Notes: generated from the sequence alone by a model not told the origin. 46,114 nucleotides of DNA from Streptomyces sp. WZ.A104 (GCF_002382885.1 NZ_NWVL01000066.1:1-46114); one strand, 5' to 3'. Shown: positions 7,851 through 15,683, counted from the first letter of the stretch. Translations and numbers: made by a program.

Positions 7851-10229
7851 GTGGCCGCGCAGGATGCCGCTGTCGAATCGCTGCGGGACCGGGAGATCGG
7901 TGTCGAGCAGGAACATCTCGACCGGGTTTATCACCGCCTTGAGGAGAAGATCCACGAGGCGGAATTCCTTATGAACGACGCCGTCAAGCGCGGCCAGGTC
8001 GGTACGCCGGGCGCGCTCGCCGAGCGCGACGCCCAGGTGTTCCGGGCCGGGATTCACCTCAACCGGCTGAACAGCGAGTTCGAGGACTTCCTCTTCGGGA
8101 GGATCGACCTGCTGCTCGGCAAGGACGGGGAGCGCGGCCCGGACGGCGCGTACACCTCCGTGGAACCGGCCGACGACTCCGTACGCGAGGACGCCACCGC
8201 CGACATCGCGGAGACGCTCCACATCGGCCGGATCGGGGTGCTGGACAGCGACTACGCGCCGCTGGTGATCGACTGGCGGGCCCCGGCCGCCGCCCCGTTC
8301 TACCGCTCCACCCCGAAGGACCCCGGCCGGGTCGTGCGCCGCCGGGTCATCCGCTCCAAGGGCCGCAAGGTCCTCGGGGTCGAGGACGACCTGATGCGCC
8401 CGGAGCTGACCGCCTTCCTCGACGGCGAGAAGCTGCCGGTGATCGGTGACGGCGCGCTGATGGCCGCCCTCGGCCAGGCCCGCAGCCACACCATGCGGGA
8501 CATCGTCTCCTCCATCCAGGCCGAACAGGACCTGGTCATCCGGGCCCCCGCCGCCTCCGTCACCGAGGTCACCGGCGGCCCCGGCACCGGAAAGACGGCG
8601 GTCGCCCTGCACCGGGCGGCGTATCTGCTCTACCAGGACCGGCGGCGGTACGCGGGCGGCATCCTGATCGTCTCGCCGACGCCGCTGCTGGTCGCGTACA
8701 CCGAAGGGGTGCTGCCCTCGCTCGGCGAGGAGGGCCAGGTCGCGATCCGCGCGATCGGTTCGCTGTCGGACGAGGCGGCGGGCGTCGAGGGCGCCACCGC
8801 GTACGACGAACCGGCCGTGGCCCGCGTCAAGGGCTCGTCCCGGATGCTCCATGTCCTGCGCAAGGCGGCCAGGGGCGCGCTGGAGCAGGGCCGTTCCGCG
8901 CCGAAGGCGGACGAGGGCCAGCTCTCCTTCGGCGACGAGCCCGAGCGCGGCCGCCCCACGGCCACCCCGGACCGGCTGCGGGTGGTCGCGTTCGGCGCCC
9001 GGATCGAGCTGGAGGCCGAGGAGCTCAAGCGCATCCGGCACAACGCCCTCGGCGGCACCGCGCCGGTCAATCTGCTGCGCCCGCGCGCCCGCAAGCTGTT
9101 GCTGGACGCCCTGTGGAACAAGTCCTCGGGGCGCGGTCGCTACACCGACCCGCAGTTGATCGCGGAGCTGCGTTCCTCGTTCGACGAGGACGTCTCGACC
9201 GAGACCCCGTTCCTGGAGTTCCTCGACGCCTGGTGGCCCGAGCTGACACCGCGCCGGGTGCTGGCCGCGATGGCGGACGAGAAGCGCCTGGCCCGCTGGG
9301 GACGGCGGATTCTCAACCAGGGCGAGGTGCGCCGCCTGGCCCGCTCCCTGAAGCGGCTGGACGCGGACGGCAGCGGTCCGCTCTCCGTCCACGACGTGGC
9401 GCTCCTGGACGAGCTCCAGGCCCTCCTCGGCACCCCGCACCGGCCGAAGCGGAAGCGCGAGATGGACCCGCTGGACCAGCTCTCCGGCCTGGAGGAGCTG
9501 ATGCCGCAGCGCGAGGAGACCCAGTGGGAGCGGGCCGAGCGGCTGGCGGCGGAGCGCACCGAGTACGCGCACGTCATCGTCGACGAGGCCCAGGACCTCA
9601 CCCCGATGCAGTGGCGCATGGTCGGCCGCCGGGGCCGGCACGCCACCTGGACGATCGTGGGCGACCCGGCCCAGTCCTCCTGGTCCGATCCGGACGAGGC
9701 GGCCGCCGCCCGGGACGAGGCGCTCGGCTCCCGGCCGCGCCGCCGCTTCACCCTCACCGTCAACTACCGCAACCCGGCGGAGATCGCGGAGCTGGCCGCG
9801 AAGGTGCTGGCGCTGGCCATGCCCGGGACGCAGTCCCCGGCGGCGGTCCGGTCGACCGGGGTGGTGCCGCGCTTCGTGCCGGTCGAGGGCGGCGACCTGG
9901 CCGCCGCGGTCCGTGAGGAGGCGCGGCGGCTGCTCGCGGAGGTGGACGGCACGGTCGGCGTGGTCGTCGCGATGAACCGGCGCGCGCAGGCCCGCGGGTG
10001 GCTCGCCGAGCTGGGGGAGCGGGTCGTGGCGCTGGGCAGCCTGGAGGCGAAGGGCCTGGAGTACGACGCCACGGTGGTCGTCTCGCCCGCGGAGATCGCG
10101 GACGAGTCCCCGGCCGGACTGCGGGTGCTGTACGTGGCGCTGACCCGGGCGACGCAGCAGCTCACGGTGGTCTCGGGGGAGCGCGACCTGCCGGACGAGG
10201 ACGGGGTCCCGGACCTGCTGAGGGACTGA
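7851..10229 (+). CDS. HelD/HelR-like RNA polymerase recycling ATPase (UvrD superfamily)
   Basis: This 792-residue SF1-type ATPase has the layout of HelD: an N-terminal coiled-coil arm (EHLDRVYHRLEEKIHEAEFL) followed by a split UvrD-like motor. Motor motifs are GGPGTGKT (Walker A, about residues 242-249), VIVDEAQDLTPMQW (Walker B/DEAQ), GDPAQSSW, TVNYRN, KGLEYDATVVV and YVALTRATQQL. HelD proteins remove stalled RNA polymerase from nucleic acid, and the actinobacterial subgroup includes HelR, which protects polymerase from rifamycins. Which subgroup this belongs to cannot be settled by eye. No palindrome resembling a rifamycin-responsive element was recognised in 7713-7850. The start is GTG at 7851 with a good ribosome site. 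Confidence 0.88.
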   Translation: MAAQDAAVESLRDREIGVEQEHLDRVYHRLEEKIHEAEFLMNDAVKRGQVGTPGALAERDAQVFRAGIHLNRLNSEFEDFLFGRIDLLLGKDGERGPDGAYTSVEPADDSVREDATADIAETLHIGRIGVLDSDYAPLVIDWRAPAAAPFYRSTPKDPGRVVRRRVIRSKGRKVLGVEDDLMRPELTAFLDGEKLPVIGDGALMAALGQARSHTMRDIVSSIQAEQDLVIRAPAASVTEVTGGPGTGKTAVALHRAAYLLYQDRRRYAGGILIVSPTPLLVAYTEGVLPSLGEEGQVAIRAIGSLSDEAAGVEGATAYDEPAVARVKGSSRMLHVLRKAARGALEQGRSAPKADEGQLSFGDEPERGRPTATPDRLRVVAFGARIELEAEELKRIRHNALGGTAPVNLLRPRARKLLLDALWNKSSGRGRYTDPQLIAELRSSFDEDVSTETPFLEFLDAWWPELTPRRVLAAMADEKRLARWGRRILNQGEVRRLARSLKRLDADGSGPLSVHDVALLDELQALLGTPHRPKRKREMDPLDQLSGLEELMPQREETQWERAERLAAERTEYAHVIVDEAQDLTPMQWRMVGRRGRHATWTIVGDPAQSSWSDPDEAAAARDEALGSRPRRRFTLTVNYRNPAEIAELAAKVLALAMPGTQSPAAVRSTGVVPRFVPVEGGDLAAAVREEARRLLAEVDGTVGVVVAMNRRAQARGWLAELGERVVALGSLEAKGLEYDATVVVSPAEIADESPAGLRVLYVALTRATQQLTVVSGERDLPDEDGVPDLLRD

Positions 10230-10332
10230 CACCGGCCACCTGGGAATGGCCGATCGGGTGGTCCGCGCGGGTTTCGCGGGTCAACCTGTCGCACGGGAAT
10301 CACTTCTCGTGGGTCTTTGTTACCGTGGTACT

Positions 10333-10475
10333 GGCACCGGCTCGATCCAAGCCCCCGGGCCCAACCTTCGTCGCTACGAGCGACCACTTGCCGCGAGGCG
10401 AGCATGGCGGGCCGGTGCCACCTGAGCGAAGAAGACAGACCCGCGTCACCTGTTGGTGGCGCGGGTCTGTTCTCG
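10333..10475 (+). ncRNA. Putative small RNA with intrinsic terminator
   Basis: A -10 box TACCGT at 10321-10326 predicts a transcript starting at about 10333, exactly where a long-range stem begins: GGCACCGGC (10333-10341) pairs with GCCGGTGCC (10411-10419). Inside are a perfect 6-bp hairpin, GTCGCT/AGCGAC (10370-10384), and a C-rich unpaired stretch. The RNA ends with a 16-bp terminator hairpin at 10435-10470 followed by a T-rich run. The total is about 143 nt. No Rfam family was recognised. It could instead be a cis-acting leader or attenuator of the malic enzyme gene, but that start lies 180 bases beyond the terminator, so an independent sRNA is more likely. Confidence 0.6.
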
Positions 10476-10480
10476 TTTGC
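10435..10480 (+). terminator. Intrinsic terminator of the putative sRNA
   Basis: A 16-bp stem (arms 10435-10450 and 10455-10470, one G-U pair) with a TGTT loop is followed by TTCTCGTTT. This is one of the few hairpins in the window with a T-rich tail. Confidence 0.8.
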
Positions 10481-10654
10481 GCAGTGGTTGGGGGTTCCGC
10501 CGAACGGGTCACTTCTCGTATGGTGGAAACTACTTTCCGAAAGGCGGCAGTCATTACCGGCTACCAGTCGGTAGGTGCGACGATCGGGAAGCGTGTCCGG
10601 AACGAGGGTTCCGGTTGCGCGGCAATGAAGCTAAGGAAAGCGAAGGACTCGGCC

Positions 10655-12091
10655 ATGGCAACGGCGCCCAGCGTCTCGTACTCGATGACGGTCAGGCTGG
10701 AGGTGCCCGCGAGCGGCACCGCGGTCTCCCAGCTCACCACGGCCGTGGAGTCGTCGGGGGGCTCGGTCACCGGCCTCGACGTGACCGCCTCCGGCCACGA
10801 GAAGCTGCGGATCGACGTGACCATCGCGGCCTCCTCCACCTCGCACGCGGACGAGATCGTCGAAGGTCTGCGCGACATCGAGGGCGTCGTGCTCGGCAAG
10901 GTCTCCGACCGTACGTTCCTGATGCACCTCGGCGGCAAGATCGAGATGGCGTCCAAGCACCCCATCCGCAACCGCGACGACCTCTCGATGATCTACACCC
11001 CCGGCGTCGCCCGGGTCTGCATGGCCATCGCCGAGAACCCCGAGGACGCGCGCCGCCTCACCATCAAGCGCAACTCCGTCGCAGTCGTGACGGACGGCTC
11101 CGCGGTGCTGGGCCTGGGCAACATCGGCCCGATGGCCGCGCTGCCCGTCATGGAGGGCAAGGCGGCCCTCTTCAAGCGCTTCGCGGGCATCGATGCCTGG
11201 CCGATCTGCCTGGACACCCAGAACACCGATGAAATCGTCGCGATCGTCCGTGCGATCGCCCCCGGCTTCGCGGGCATCAACCTGGAGGACATCTCCGCCC
11301 CCCGCTGCTTCGAGATCGAGGCCCGGCTGCGCGAGGCCCTCGACATCCCCGTCTTCCACGACGACCAGCACGGCACCGCGATCGTCGTCCTGGCCGCCCT
11401 GACCAACGCCCTGCGCGTGGTGGGCAAGAGCATCGGGGACGTACGCGTCGTCATGTCCGGTGCCGGAGCCGCCGGTACGGCGATCCTGAAGCTGCTCATC
11501 GCCGCGGGCGTCAAGCACGCCGTCGTCGCCGACATCCACGGTGTGGTGCACGCCGGACGCGAGGACCTGGTCGCCGCGTCCTCCGGCTCACCGCTGCGCT
11601 GGATCGCCGACAACACCAATCCCGAGGGTGTCACCGGCACCCTCAAGGAGGCCGTGGTCGGCGCCGACGTCTTCATCGGCGTCTCCGCCCCGAACGTGCT
11701 GAACGGCGACGACGTCGCGGCGATGGCGAAGGGTGCGATCGTGTTCGCGCTCGCGAACCCGGACCCCGAGGTCGATCCGGCAATCGCCCGCCAGACGGCG
11801 GCGGTTGTCGCCACGGGTCGCTCCGACTTCCCCAACCAGATCAACAATGTGCTGGTCTTCCCGGGTGTCTTCCGCGGTCTGCTGGACGCCCAGTCCCGCA
11901 CCGTCAACACGGAGATGATGCTCGCCGCCGCCGGAGCCCTCGCCGACGTGGTCGCCGAGGACGAGATCAACGCGAACTACATCATCCCCTCGGTCTTCAA
12001 CGACAAGGTCGCGGGCGCGGTCGCCGGAGCCGTCCGGGCCGCCGCGAAGGCCGCCACGGGCACCGGCCCGGCCTCCTCCACGTCCCCCTGA
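10655..12091 (+). CDS. NAD(P)-dependent malic enzyme with N-terminal ACT domain
   Basis: This 478-residue enzyme converts malate to pyruvate and CO2 with reduction of NAD or NADP, linking the TCA cycle to pyruvate. An ACT-type regulatory domain (about residues 8-85: SMTVRLEVPASGTAVSQL to LRDIEGVVLGKV) precedes the catalytic part. Visible motifs are IYTPGVARVC, SVAVVTDGSAVLGLGNIGP, the metal-binding FHDDQHGTAIV, the Rossmann loop VVMSGAGAAGTAI and FALANPDPE. The ATG at 10655 is chosen because GAAGGA lies seven bases upstream and the ACT domain starts soon after. An upstream in-frame ATG at 10625 has poorer context. It is the short, single-domain form without a phosphotransacetylase tail. Confidence 0.92.
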   Translation: MATAPSVSYSMTVRLEVPASGTAVSQLTTAVESSGGSVTGLDVTASGHEKLRIDVTIAASSTSHADEIVEGLRDIEGVVLGKVSDRTFLMHLGGKIEMASKHPIRNRDDLSMIYTPGVARVCMAIAENPEDARRLTIKRNSVAVVTDGSAVLGLGNIGPMAALPVMEGKAALFKRFAGIDAWPICLDTQNTDEIVAIVRAIAPGFAGINLEDISAPRCFEIEARLREALDIPVFHDDQHGTAIVVLAALTNALRVVGKSIGDVRVVMSGAGAAGTAILKLLIAAGVKHAVVADIHGVVHAGREDLVAASSGSPLRWIADNTNPEGVTGTLKEAVVGADVFIGVSAPNVLNGDDVAAMAKGAIVFALANPDPEVDPAIARQTAAVVATGRSDFPNQINNVLVFPGVFRGLLDAQSRTVNTEMMLAAAGALADVVAEDEINANYIIPSVFNDKVAGAVAGAVRAAAKAATGTGPASSTSP

Positions 12092-12420
12092 CCCGGCGCC
12101 CGGCGGGCCCCTACGGCGCGTCGTGGGTCGCGGCGCCCCAAACGCCCCTTTAGGGTGGGCGGGCAGTGGGCCTTGCGGGGCCCGGCATCCGCTGCGGACC
12201 GCTCGGCCAAGTCGACGGAGCGTCACCACGAGCAAACCGTGGCGCTTTTCATTGACCCCGAAGGGTTCCGGATTGGCTTTCCCGCCGCTGGTGGGGGCAG
12301 GATGCGTAATCGGGCGAGAGGGTCTGACATCAGACCCGGGTCCGGGGACTGTCAGAGGGCCCTGGCAGCATCGGCTTCGATCTCACGCCTCACAGGCAAG
12401 AAGAACACGGGAGTAACAAC
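12092..12420. other. Intergenic region upstream of hupA
   Basis: This 329-base region has no gene. It contains a weak CCC/GGG hairpin near 12148, a TTGACC that could be a -35 element near 12252, and a leader with overlapping inverted repeats at 12320-12375 shortly before the hupA ribosome site (GGGAG at 12409-12413). Confidence 0.5.
12320..12355 (+). promoter_or_regulatory. Overlapping inverted repeats in the hupA leader
   Basis: GGGTCTGA (12320-12327) and TCAGACCC (12330-12337) form a perfect 8-bp palindrome with a CA spacer. CTGACA inside it (12324-12329) can instead pair with TGTCAG at 12350-12355, so the two pairings exclude each other. This may be a protein operator or an RNA switch-like leader. 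Confidence 0.35.
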
Positions 12421-12702
12421 ATGAACCGCAGTGAGCTGGTGGCCGCCCTGGCCGACCGCGCCGAGGTGACTCGCAAGGACGCCGACGCCGTGCTGGCCGC
12501 GCTCGCCGAGACCGTCGGTGAGATCGTCGCCAAGGGCGACGAGAAGGTCACCATCCCCGGCTTCCTGACCTTCGAGCGCACCCACCGTGCCGCTCGCACC
12601 GCTCGGAACCCGCAGACCGGCGACCCGATCAACATCCCCGCCGGCTACAGCGTGAAGGTCTCCGCGGGCTCGAAGCTCAAGGAAGCCGCCAAGGGCAAGT
12701 AA
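12421..12702 (+). CDS. hupA: HU family nucleoid-associated DNA-binding protein
   Basis: This 93-residue HU-type protein compacts and bends chromosomal DNA as a dimer. The HU/IHF signature is clear: MNRSELVAALADRAEVTRKDA at the N-terminus, IPGFLTFERTHRAARTARNPQTG at the beta-arm with the conserved proline, and VKVSAGSKLKEA at the end. It lacks the long Lys/Ala-rich tail of the second streptomycete HU (HupS), so the symbol hupA is preferred. GGGAG seven bases before the ATG sets the start, and a strong terminator follows. Confidence 0.95.
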   Translation: MNRSELVAALADRAEVTRKDADAVLAALAETVGEIVAKGDEKVTIPGFLTFERTHRAARTARNPQTGDPINIPAGYSVKVSAGSKLKEAAKGK

Positions 12703-12720
12703 CCCTCGAAGGCGCAAGCA

Positions 12721-12752
12721 GGGCGGCCACTCCCGACCAGGGGTGGCCGCCC
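12721..12752 (+). terminator. Terminator after hupA
   Basis: A 13-bp stem begins GGGCGGCCAC and pairs with GTGGCCGCCC, with one G-U pair and a six-base loop. It lies 19 bases after the hupA stop and could also serve the convergent DUF2000 gene. Confidence 0.8.
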
Positions 12753-12816
12753 TCATGCATGCCAGGGGCACATGCGCCCCGCTCGGGCGCCCGCACGCGG
12801 GGGAGGCTCCCCGGGG

Positions 12817-13325
12817 TCAGGGATGCAGCCGCGCGCCCTTGAGGGCCTTGTCCACGGCGTTGCGCGGCCCGTACACGGCCAGTCCCGCCCCACCGCCCGT
12901 ACGGCGGCCCGGTTGTCCCGGTCGTTCCCCGTACCGAACAGGTCCGAGGTGAACACGGCCGTCGCCAGGGACCGGGAGAGCGCCTTCGTGTGCGCGGCGG
13001 TCAGCGTCTCCTTCGCCCCCTCGAAGACCAGCACGGGCTGGCGCAGCATCGGCAGGTACGCGGTGGCGTCGGCGTCCTCGTAGGGCTCGCCGATCACCTC
13101 GGGCGCCGCCGTGCCCAGGCCGCTGACCAGGAAGGCGGTCACGTTCAGGCGCTGCCAGGTCTCCAGGTCGTCGCGGAGCAGCACCGCGATCCTCGTGTCG
13201 AAGCGGACGGGAGCGTTCTCGCGCTCTGCGCCCTCTGCGGTCCCGGTGGTGCCGGTGGTCCCGGTGGTCCCGGTGGTCCCGGTGGTCTCTGTGGTCTCTG
13301 TGGTCTCTGTGGTCGTGTTTCTCAT
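12817..13325 (-). pseudogene. DUF2000 family protein, apparently frameshifted
   Basis: Read from ATG at 13325, the protein begins with a Thr-rich repeat and then shows DUF2000 sequence (FDTRIAVLLRDDLETWQRLN, VLVFEGAKETLTAAHTKAL, TAVFTSDLFGTGNDRDNRAA). Near 12880-12892 the frame changes: the original frame continues as unrelated residues to 12753, while the proper C-terminus LAVYGPRNAVDKALKGARLHP is in another frame ending at 12817. A few residues normally found between these parts seem to be missing. A deletion between two GGGAC copies, or a single lost G in GGGGCGGG, would explain it. Sequencing error is possible. The Thr-Thr-Glu/Thr-Thr-Gly start is encoded by a 9-bp tandem repeat. Confidence 0.7.
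13244..13315. repeat. Eight-copy 9-bp tandem repeat
   Basis: Eight consecutive 9-base units occur in two flavours: CGGTGGTCC-like (five copies) and CTGTGGTCT-like (three copies). On the minus strand they encode Thr-Thr-Gly and Thr-Thr-Glu triplets at the N-terminus of the DUF2000 protein. The unit length keeps frame, so copy number could vary without breaking the gene. Confidence 0.9.
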
Positions 13326-13362
13326 GGTCCGAGACTGGCCGGTGGTCCCGGCCGGGGTCTTG

Positions 13363-13434
13363 TACGTTCTTCGCGTGATGCCACGGCAGGAGGACGCGAT
13401 GCCACGGCAGGAGGACGCGATGCCACGGCAGGAG
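13363..13434 (+). repeat. Tripled 21-bp start region of the AraC gene
   Basis: A 21-base unit starting ATGCCACGGCAGGAG occurs at 13378-13398 and 13399-13419, and its first 15 bases again at 13420-13434. Each unit carries an ATG, and AGGAGG lies five bases before the second and third ATG. TACGTT at 13363-13368 is six bases before GTG 13375, so the first start may be leaderless. Confidence 0.85.
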
Positions 13435-14247
13435 ATCTCGGCCTGGCGTCCGGCGGTCCCGGGCATCGTGGAGGTCTTCCACGCCCGCTTCACCGAACAC
13501 GCCTACCCCATGCACGTGCACGACGCCTGGACGCTTCTGATCGTCGACGACGGGGCCGTCCGCTACGACCTGGACCGTCACGAGCGCGGCACCCCGGACG
13601 GCACGGTGAGCCTGCTGCCGCCGCAGGTCCCGCACAACGGTTCGCCCGCGACCTCCGGCGGCTTCCGCAAACGGGTGCTCTACCTGGACATGACCCAGCT
13701 CGACGCGAGCCTCATCGGCCCCGCCGTGGACACGCCGGACCTGGCCGACCCTCTGCTGCGCAGCCGCGTCGGCCGGCTCCACGCGGTCCTGGCCGACCCG
13801 GACGGCGCGCTGGAGGCGGAGAGCCGTCTGGCGTTCGTCGGCGAGCGGCTGCGGGACCACCTGCGCCCCGCGACAACCCCGGCGGGCGGGGCGGGGCCCC
13901 CGAAGCCGCCCCGGGGCGTCGCGCGGGACCTGCGCGAGCTCCTGGACGAGCGGCTGTGCGAGGGGGTCACGCTGGCCGAGGCCGCCCGGCTGGTCCACGC
14001 GCACCCCACCCATCTCGTACGGGCCTTCAGCGCGGCCTACGCCATCGCGCCGCACCAGTACGTGACGGCCCGCCGCGTCGACCGGGCCCGCCGCCTGCTG
14101 CTCGACGGGATGCCGCCCGGCGAGGCGGCGACCGCTGTCGGCTTCCACGACCAGTCCCACCTCACCCGGCACTTCCGGCGGATCGCGGGTACCACCCCGG
14201 GCCGGTACGCCCGTTCGAGGGCCGCCGCGGGGCCTTCTGACGCATGA
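13378..14247 (+). CDS. AraC family transcriptional regulator
   Basis: This regulator of about 289 residues has an N-terminal cupin-type sensing domain (FHARFTEHAYPMHVHDAWTLLIVDDG) and a C-terminal double helix-turn-helix of AraC type (LVHAHPTHLVRAFSAAYAIAPHQYV, then GEAATAVGFHDQSHLTRHFRRIAGTTPGRY), about residues 180-280. It probably controls the divergent DUF2000 gene or itself; the ligand is unknown. The start is ambiguous because the beginning is a tandem 21-bp repeat: GTG 13375, ATG 13378, ATG 13399 and ATG 13420 are all in frame. The last is likely closest to the ancestral start (MPRQEISAW), and the last two have good ribosome sites. Confidence 0.88.
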   Translation: MPRQEDAMPRQEDAMPRQEISAWRPAVPGIVEVFHARFTEHAYPMHVHDAWTLLIVDDGAVRYDLDRHERGTPDGTVSLLPPQVPHNGSPATSGGFRKRVLYLDMTQLDASLIGPAVDTPDLADPLLRSRVGRLHAVLADPDGALEAESRLAFVGERLRDHLRPATTPAGGAGPPKPPRGVARDLRELLDERLCEGVTLAEAARLVHAHPTHLVRAFSAAYAIAPHQYVTARRVDRARRLLLDGMPPGEAATAVGFHDQSHLTRHFRRIAGTTPGRYARSRAAAGPSDA

Positions 14248-14307
14248 GCGGCCCGCCGCCCCGGTCCCTCCTGAGGGGGGGGGCCGGGGCGGCGGGCCGC
14301 TCATGCG
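14241..14307. terminator. Bidirectional terminator between araC-type gene and murA
   Basis: A perfect 24-bp inverted repeat (14241-14264 with 14284-14307) has an inner CCTCC/GGGGG pairing. The AraC stop codon lies inside its left arm. A second hairpin, CAGTGCTG/CAGCACTG at 14313-14335, follows before the murA stop. The two genes converge here. Confidence 0.85.
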
Positions 14308-14342
14308 GTGCGCAGTGCTGTGTGCGGCAGCACTGTGCGGGG

Positions 14343-15683
14343 TCAGACCAGGGAACCGCCCGGCAGCTCGACCTTCGCGCCGAGCTTCTCCAGCTTCTCC
14401 ATGAAGTTCTCGTAGCCGCGGTTGATCAGGTCGATGCCGTGCACCCGGGAGGTCCCCTGGGCCGCCAGCGCCGCGATCAGGTACGAGAAGCCGCCGCGCA
14501 GGTCGGGGATGACCAGGTCGGCGCCCTGGAGCTTCGTCGGTCCCGAGACGACCGCCGAGTGCAGGAAGTTGCGCTGGCCGAAGCGGCAGTCCGAGCCGCC
14601 CAGGCACTCGCGGTAGAGCTGGATGTGCGCACCCATCTGGTTGAGCGCGGAGGTGAAGCCGAGCCGGGACTCGTACACCGTCTCGTGGACGATCGAGAGG
14701 CCCGCGGCCTGCGTCAGCGCGACCACCAGGGGCTGCTGCCAGTCGGTCTGGAAGCCGGGGTGGACGTCGGTCTCCAGCGCGATGGCGTTGAGCGCGCCGC
14801 CCGGGTGCCAGAAGCGGATGCCCTCGTCGTCGATCTCGAAGGCGCCGCCGACCTTGCGGTAGGTGTTCAGGAAGGTCATCATCGAGCGCTGCTGGGCACC
14901 GCGCACGTAGATGTTGCCCTCGGTCGCCAGCGCCGCCGACGCCCAGGAGGCCGCCTCCAGGCGGTCCGGGAGCGCCCGGTGGGTGTAACCGTCGAGCTTG
15001 TCGACACCGGTGATCCGGATGGTCCGGTCGGTGTCCATGGAGATGATCGCGCCCATCTTCTGCAGTACGCAGATGAGGTCCTCGATCTCCGGCTCGACGG
15101 CCGCGTTGGACAGCTCGGTGACGCCCTCGGCGAGGACGGCGGTCAGCAGTACCTGCTCGGTGGAGCCCACCGAGGGGTACGGCAGCCGGATCTTGGTGCC
15201 GCGCAGCCGCTGCGGGGCCTCCAGATACTGGCCGTCCGCCCGCTTCTCGATGGTCGCGCCGAACTGTCGGAGGACCTCGAAGTGGAAGTCGATCGGCCGG
15301 CCGCCGATGTCGCAGCCGCCCAGGCCCGGGATGAAGGCGTGGCCGAGGCGGTGCAGCAGCGGGCCGCAGAAGAGGATCGGGATGCGCGACGAACCCGCGT
15401 GGGCATCGATGTCGGCGACGTTCGCGGACTCGACGTGCGAGGGGTCGAGGATCAGTTCGCCCGGCTCGTCGCCGGGGCGGACGGTGACGCCGTGCAGTTG
15501 GAGAAGCCCCCGGACCACCCGTACGTCACGGATGTCGGGAACGTTGCGGAGGCGGCTGGGCCCGCTGCCGAGCAGCGCGGCGACCATGGCCTTCGGCACC
15601 AGGTTCTTGGCGCCTCGGACGCGGATCTCGCCCTCCAGCGGGGTGCCGCCGTGGACAAGCAGGACATCGTCTGTGCCGGTCAT
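14343..15683 (-). CDS. murA: UDP-N-acetylglucosamine 1-carboxyvinyltransferase MurA
   Basis: This 446-residue enzyme catalyses the first committed step of peptidoglycan synthesis, transfer of enolpyruvate from PEP to UDP-GlcNAc in the cytoplasm. The family signature is seen at the N-terminus (GGTPLEGEIRVRGAKNLVPKAMVAALL). The catalytic cysteine is present as C124 in LGGCDIGGRPIDFH, so the target residue for fosfomycin is retained, unlike mycobacterial MurA with Asp. GYENFMEKLEKLGAKVE is the usual C-terminal motif. The start at 15683 (MTGTDDVLLVHGG) is preferred, since upstream in-frame sequence is unlike the family. A shared divergent region with yqgE lies upstream. Confidence 0.95.
   Translation of the reverse strand: MTGTDDVLLVHGGTPLEGEIRVRGAKNLVPKAMVAALLGSGPSRLRNVPDIRDVRVVRGLLQLHGVTVRPGDEPGELILDPSHVESANVADIDAHAGSSRIPILFCGPLLHRLGHAFIPGLGGCDIGGRPIDFHFEVLRQFGATIEKRADGQYLEAPQRLRGTKIRLPYPSVGSTEQVLLTAVLAEGVTELSNAAVEPEIEDLICVLQKMGAIISMDTDRTIRITGVDKLDGYTHRALPDRLEAASWASAALATEGNIYVRGAQQRSMMTFLNTYRKVGGAFEIDDEGIRFWHPGGALNAIALETDVHPGFQTDWQQPLVVALTQAAGLSIVHETVYESRLGFTSALNQMGAHIQLYRECLGGSDCRFGQRNFLHSAVVSGPTKLQGADLVIPDLRGGFSYLIAALAAQGTSRVHGIDLINRGYENFMEKLEKLGAKVELPGGSLV

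Larger units (their letters stand above)
10230..10654. other. Intergenic region between HelD-like gene and malic enzyme
   Basis: This 425-base stretch has no convincing protein gene. It holds a probable promoter (TACCGT at 10321-10326), a structured transcript at about 10333-10475 ending in a strong terminator, and then a leader region for malic enzyme. That leader contains an imperfect palindrome GGAAA-CTAC-TTTCC near 10526 and CTTTC-C-GAAAG overlapping it. Confidence 0.6.

Noticed and set aside
6816..10232. Long minus-strand open frame of 1138 codons opposite the anti-sigma and HelD-like genes
   Set aside because: It is an antisense shadow caused by high GC; the plus-strand proteins have clear domains and the antisense product is low complexity without family motifs.
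10333..10419. 6C RNA or c-di-AMP riboswitch identity for the structured RNA
   Set aside because: The C-rich stretch is not in two hairpin loops and the ydaO core motifs are absent, so no known family is claimed.
10526..10545. Operator GGAAA-CTAC-TTTCC before malic enzyme
   Set aside because: The arms are short and overlapping alternatives exist; kept only as a note in the intergenic entry.
13244..13434. CRISPR-like array
   Set aside because: Units are contiguous 9-bp and 21-bp tandem repeats without spacers, inside coding sequence, and no cas genes are present.
12817..14607. Minus-strand open frame of 596 codons covering DUF2000 and antisense to AraC/murA end
   Set aside because: Only its last residues belong to a real protein (the displaced DUF2000 C-terminus); the rest is antisense.
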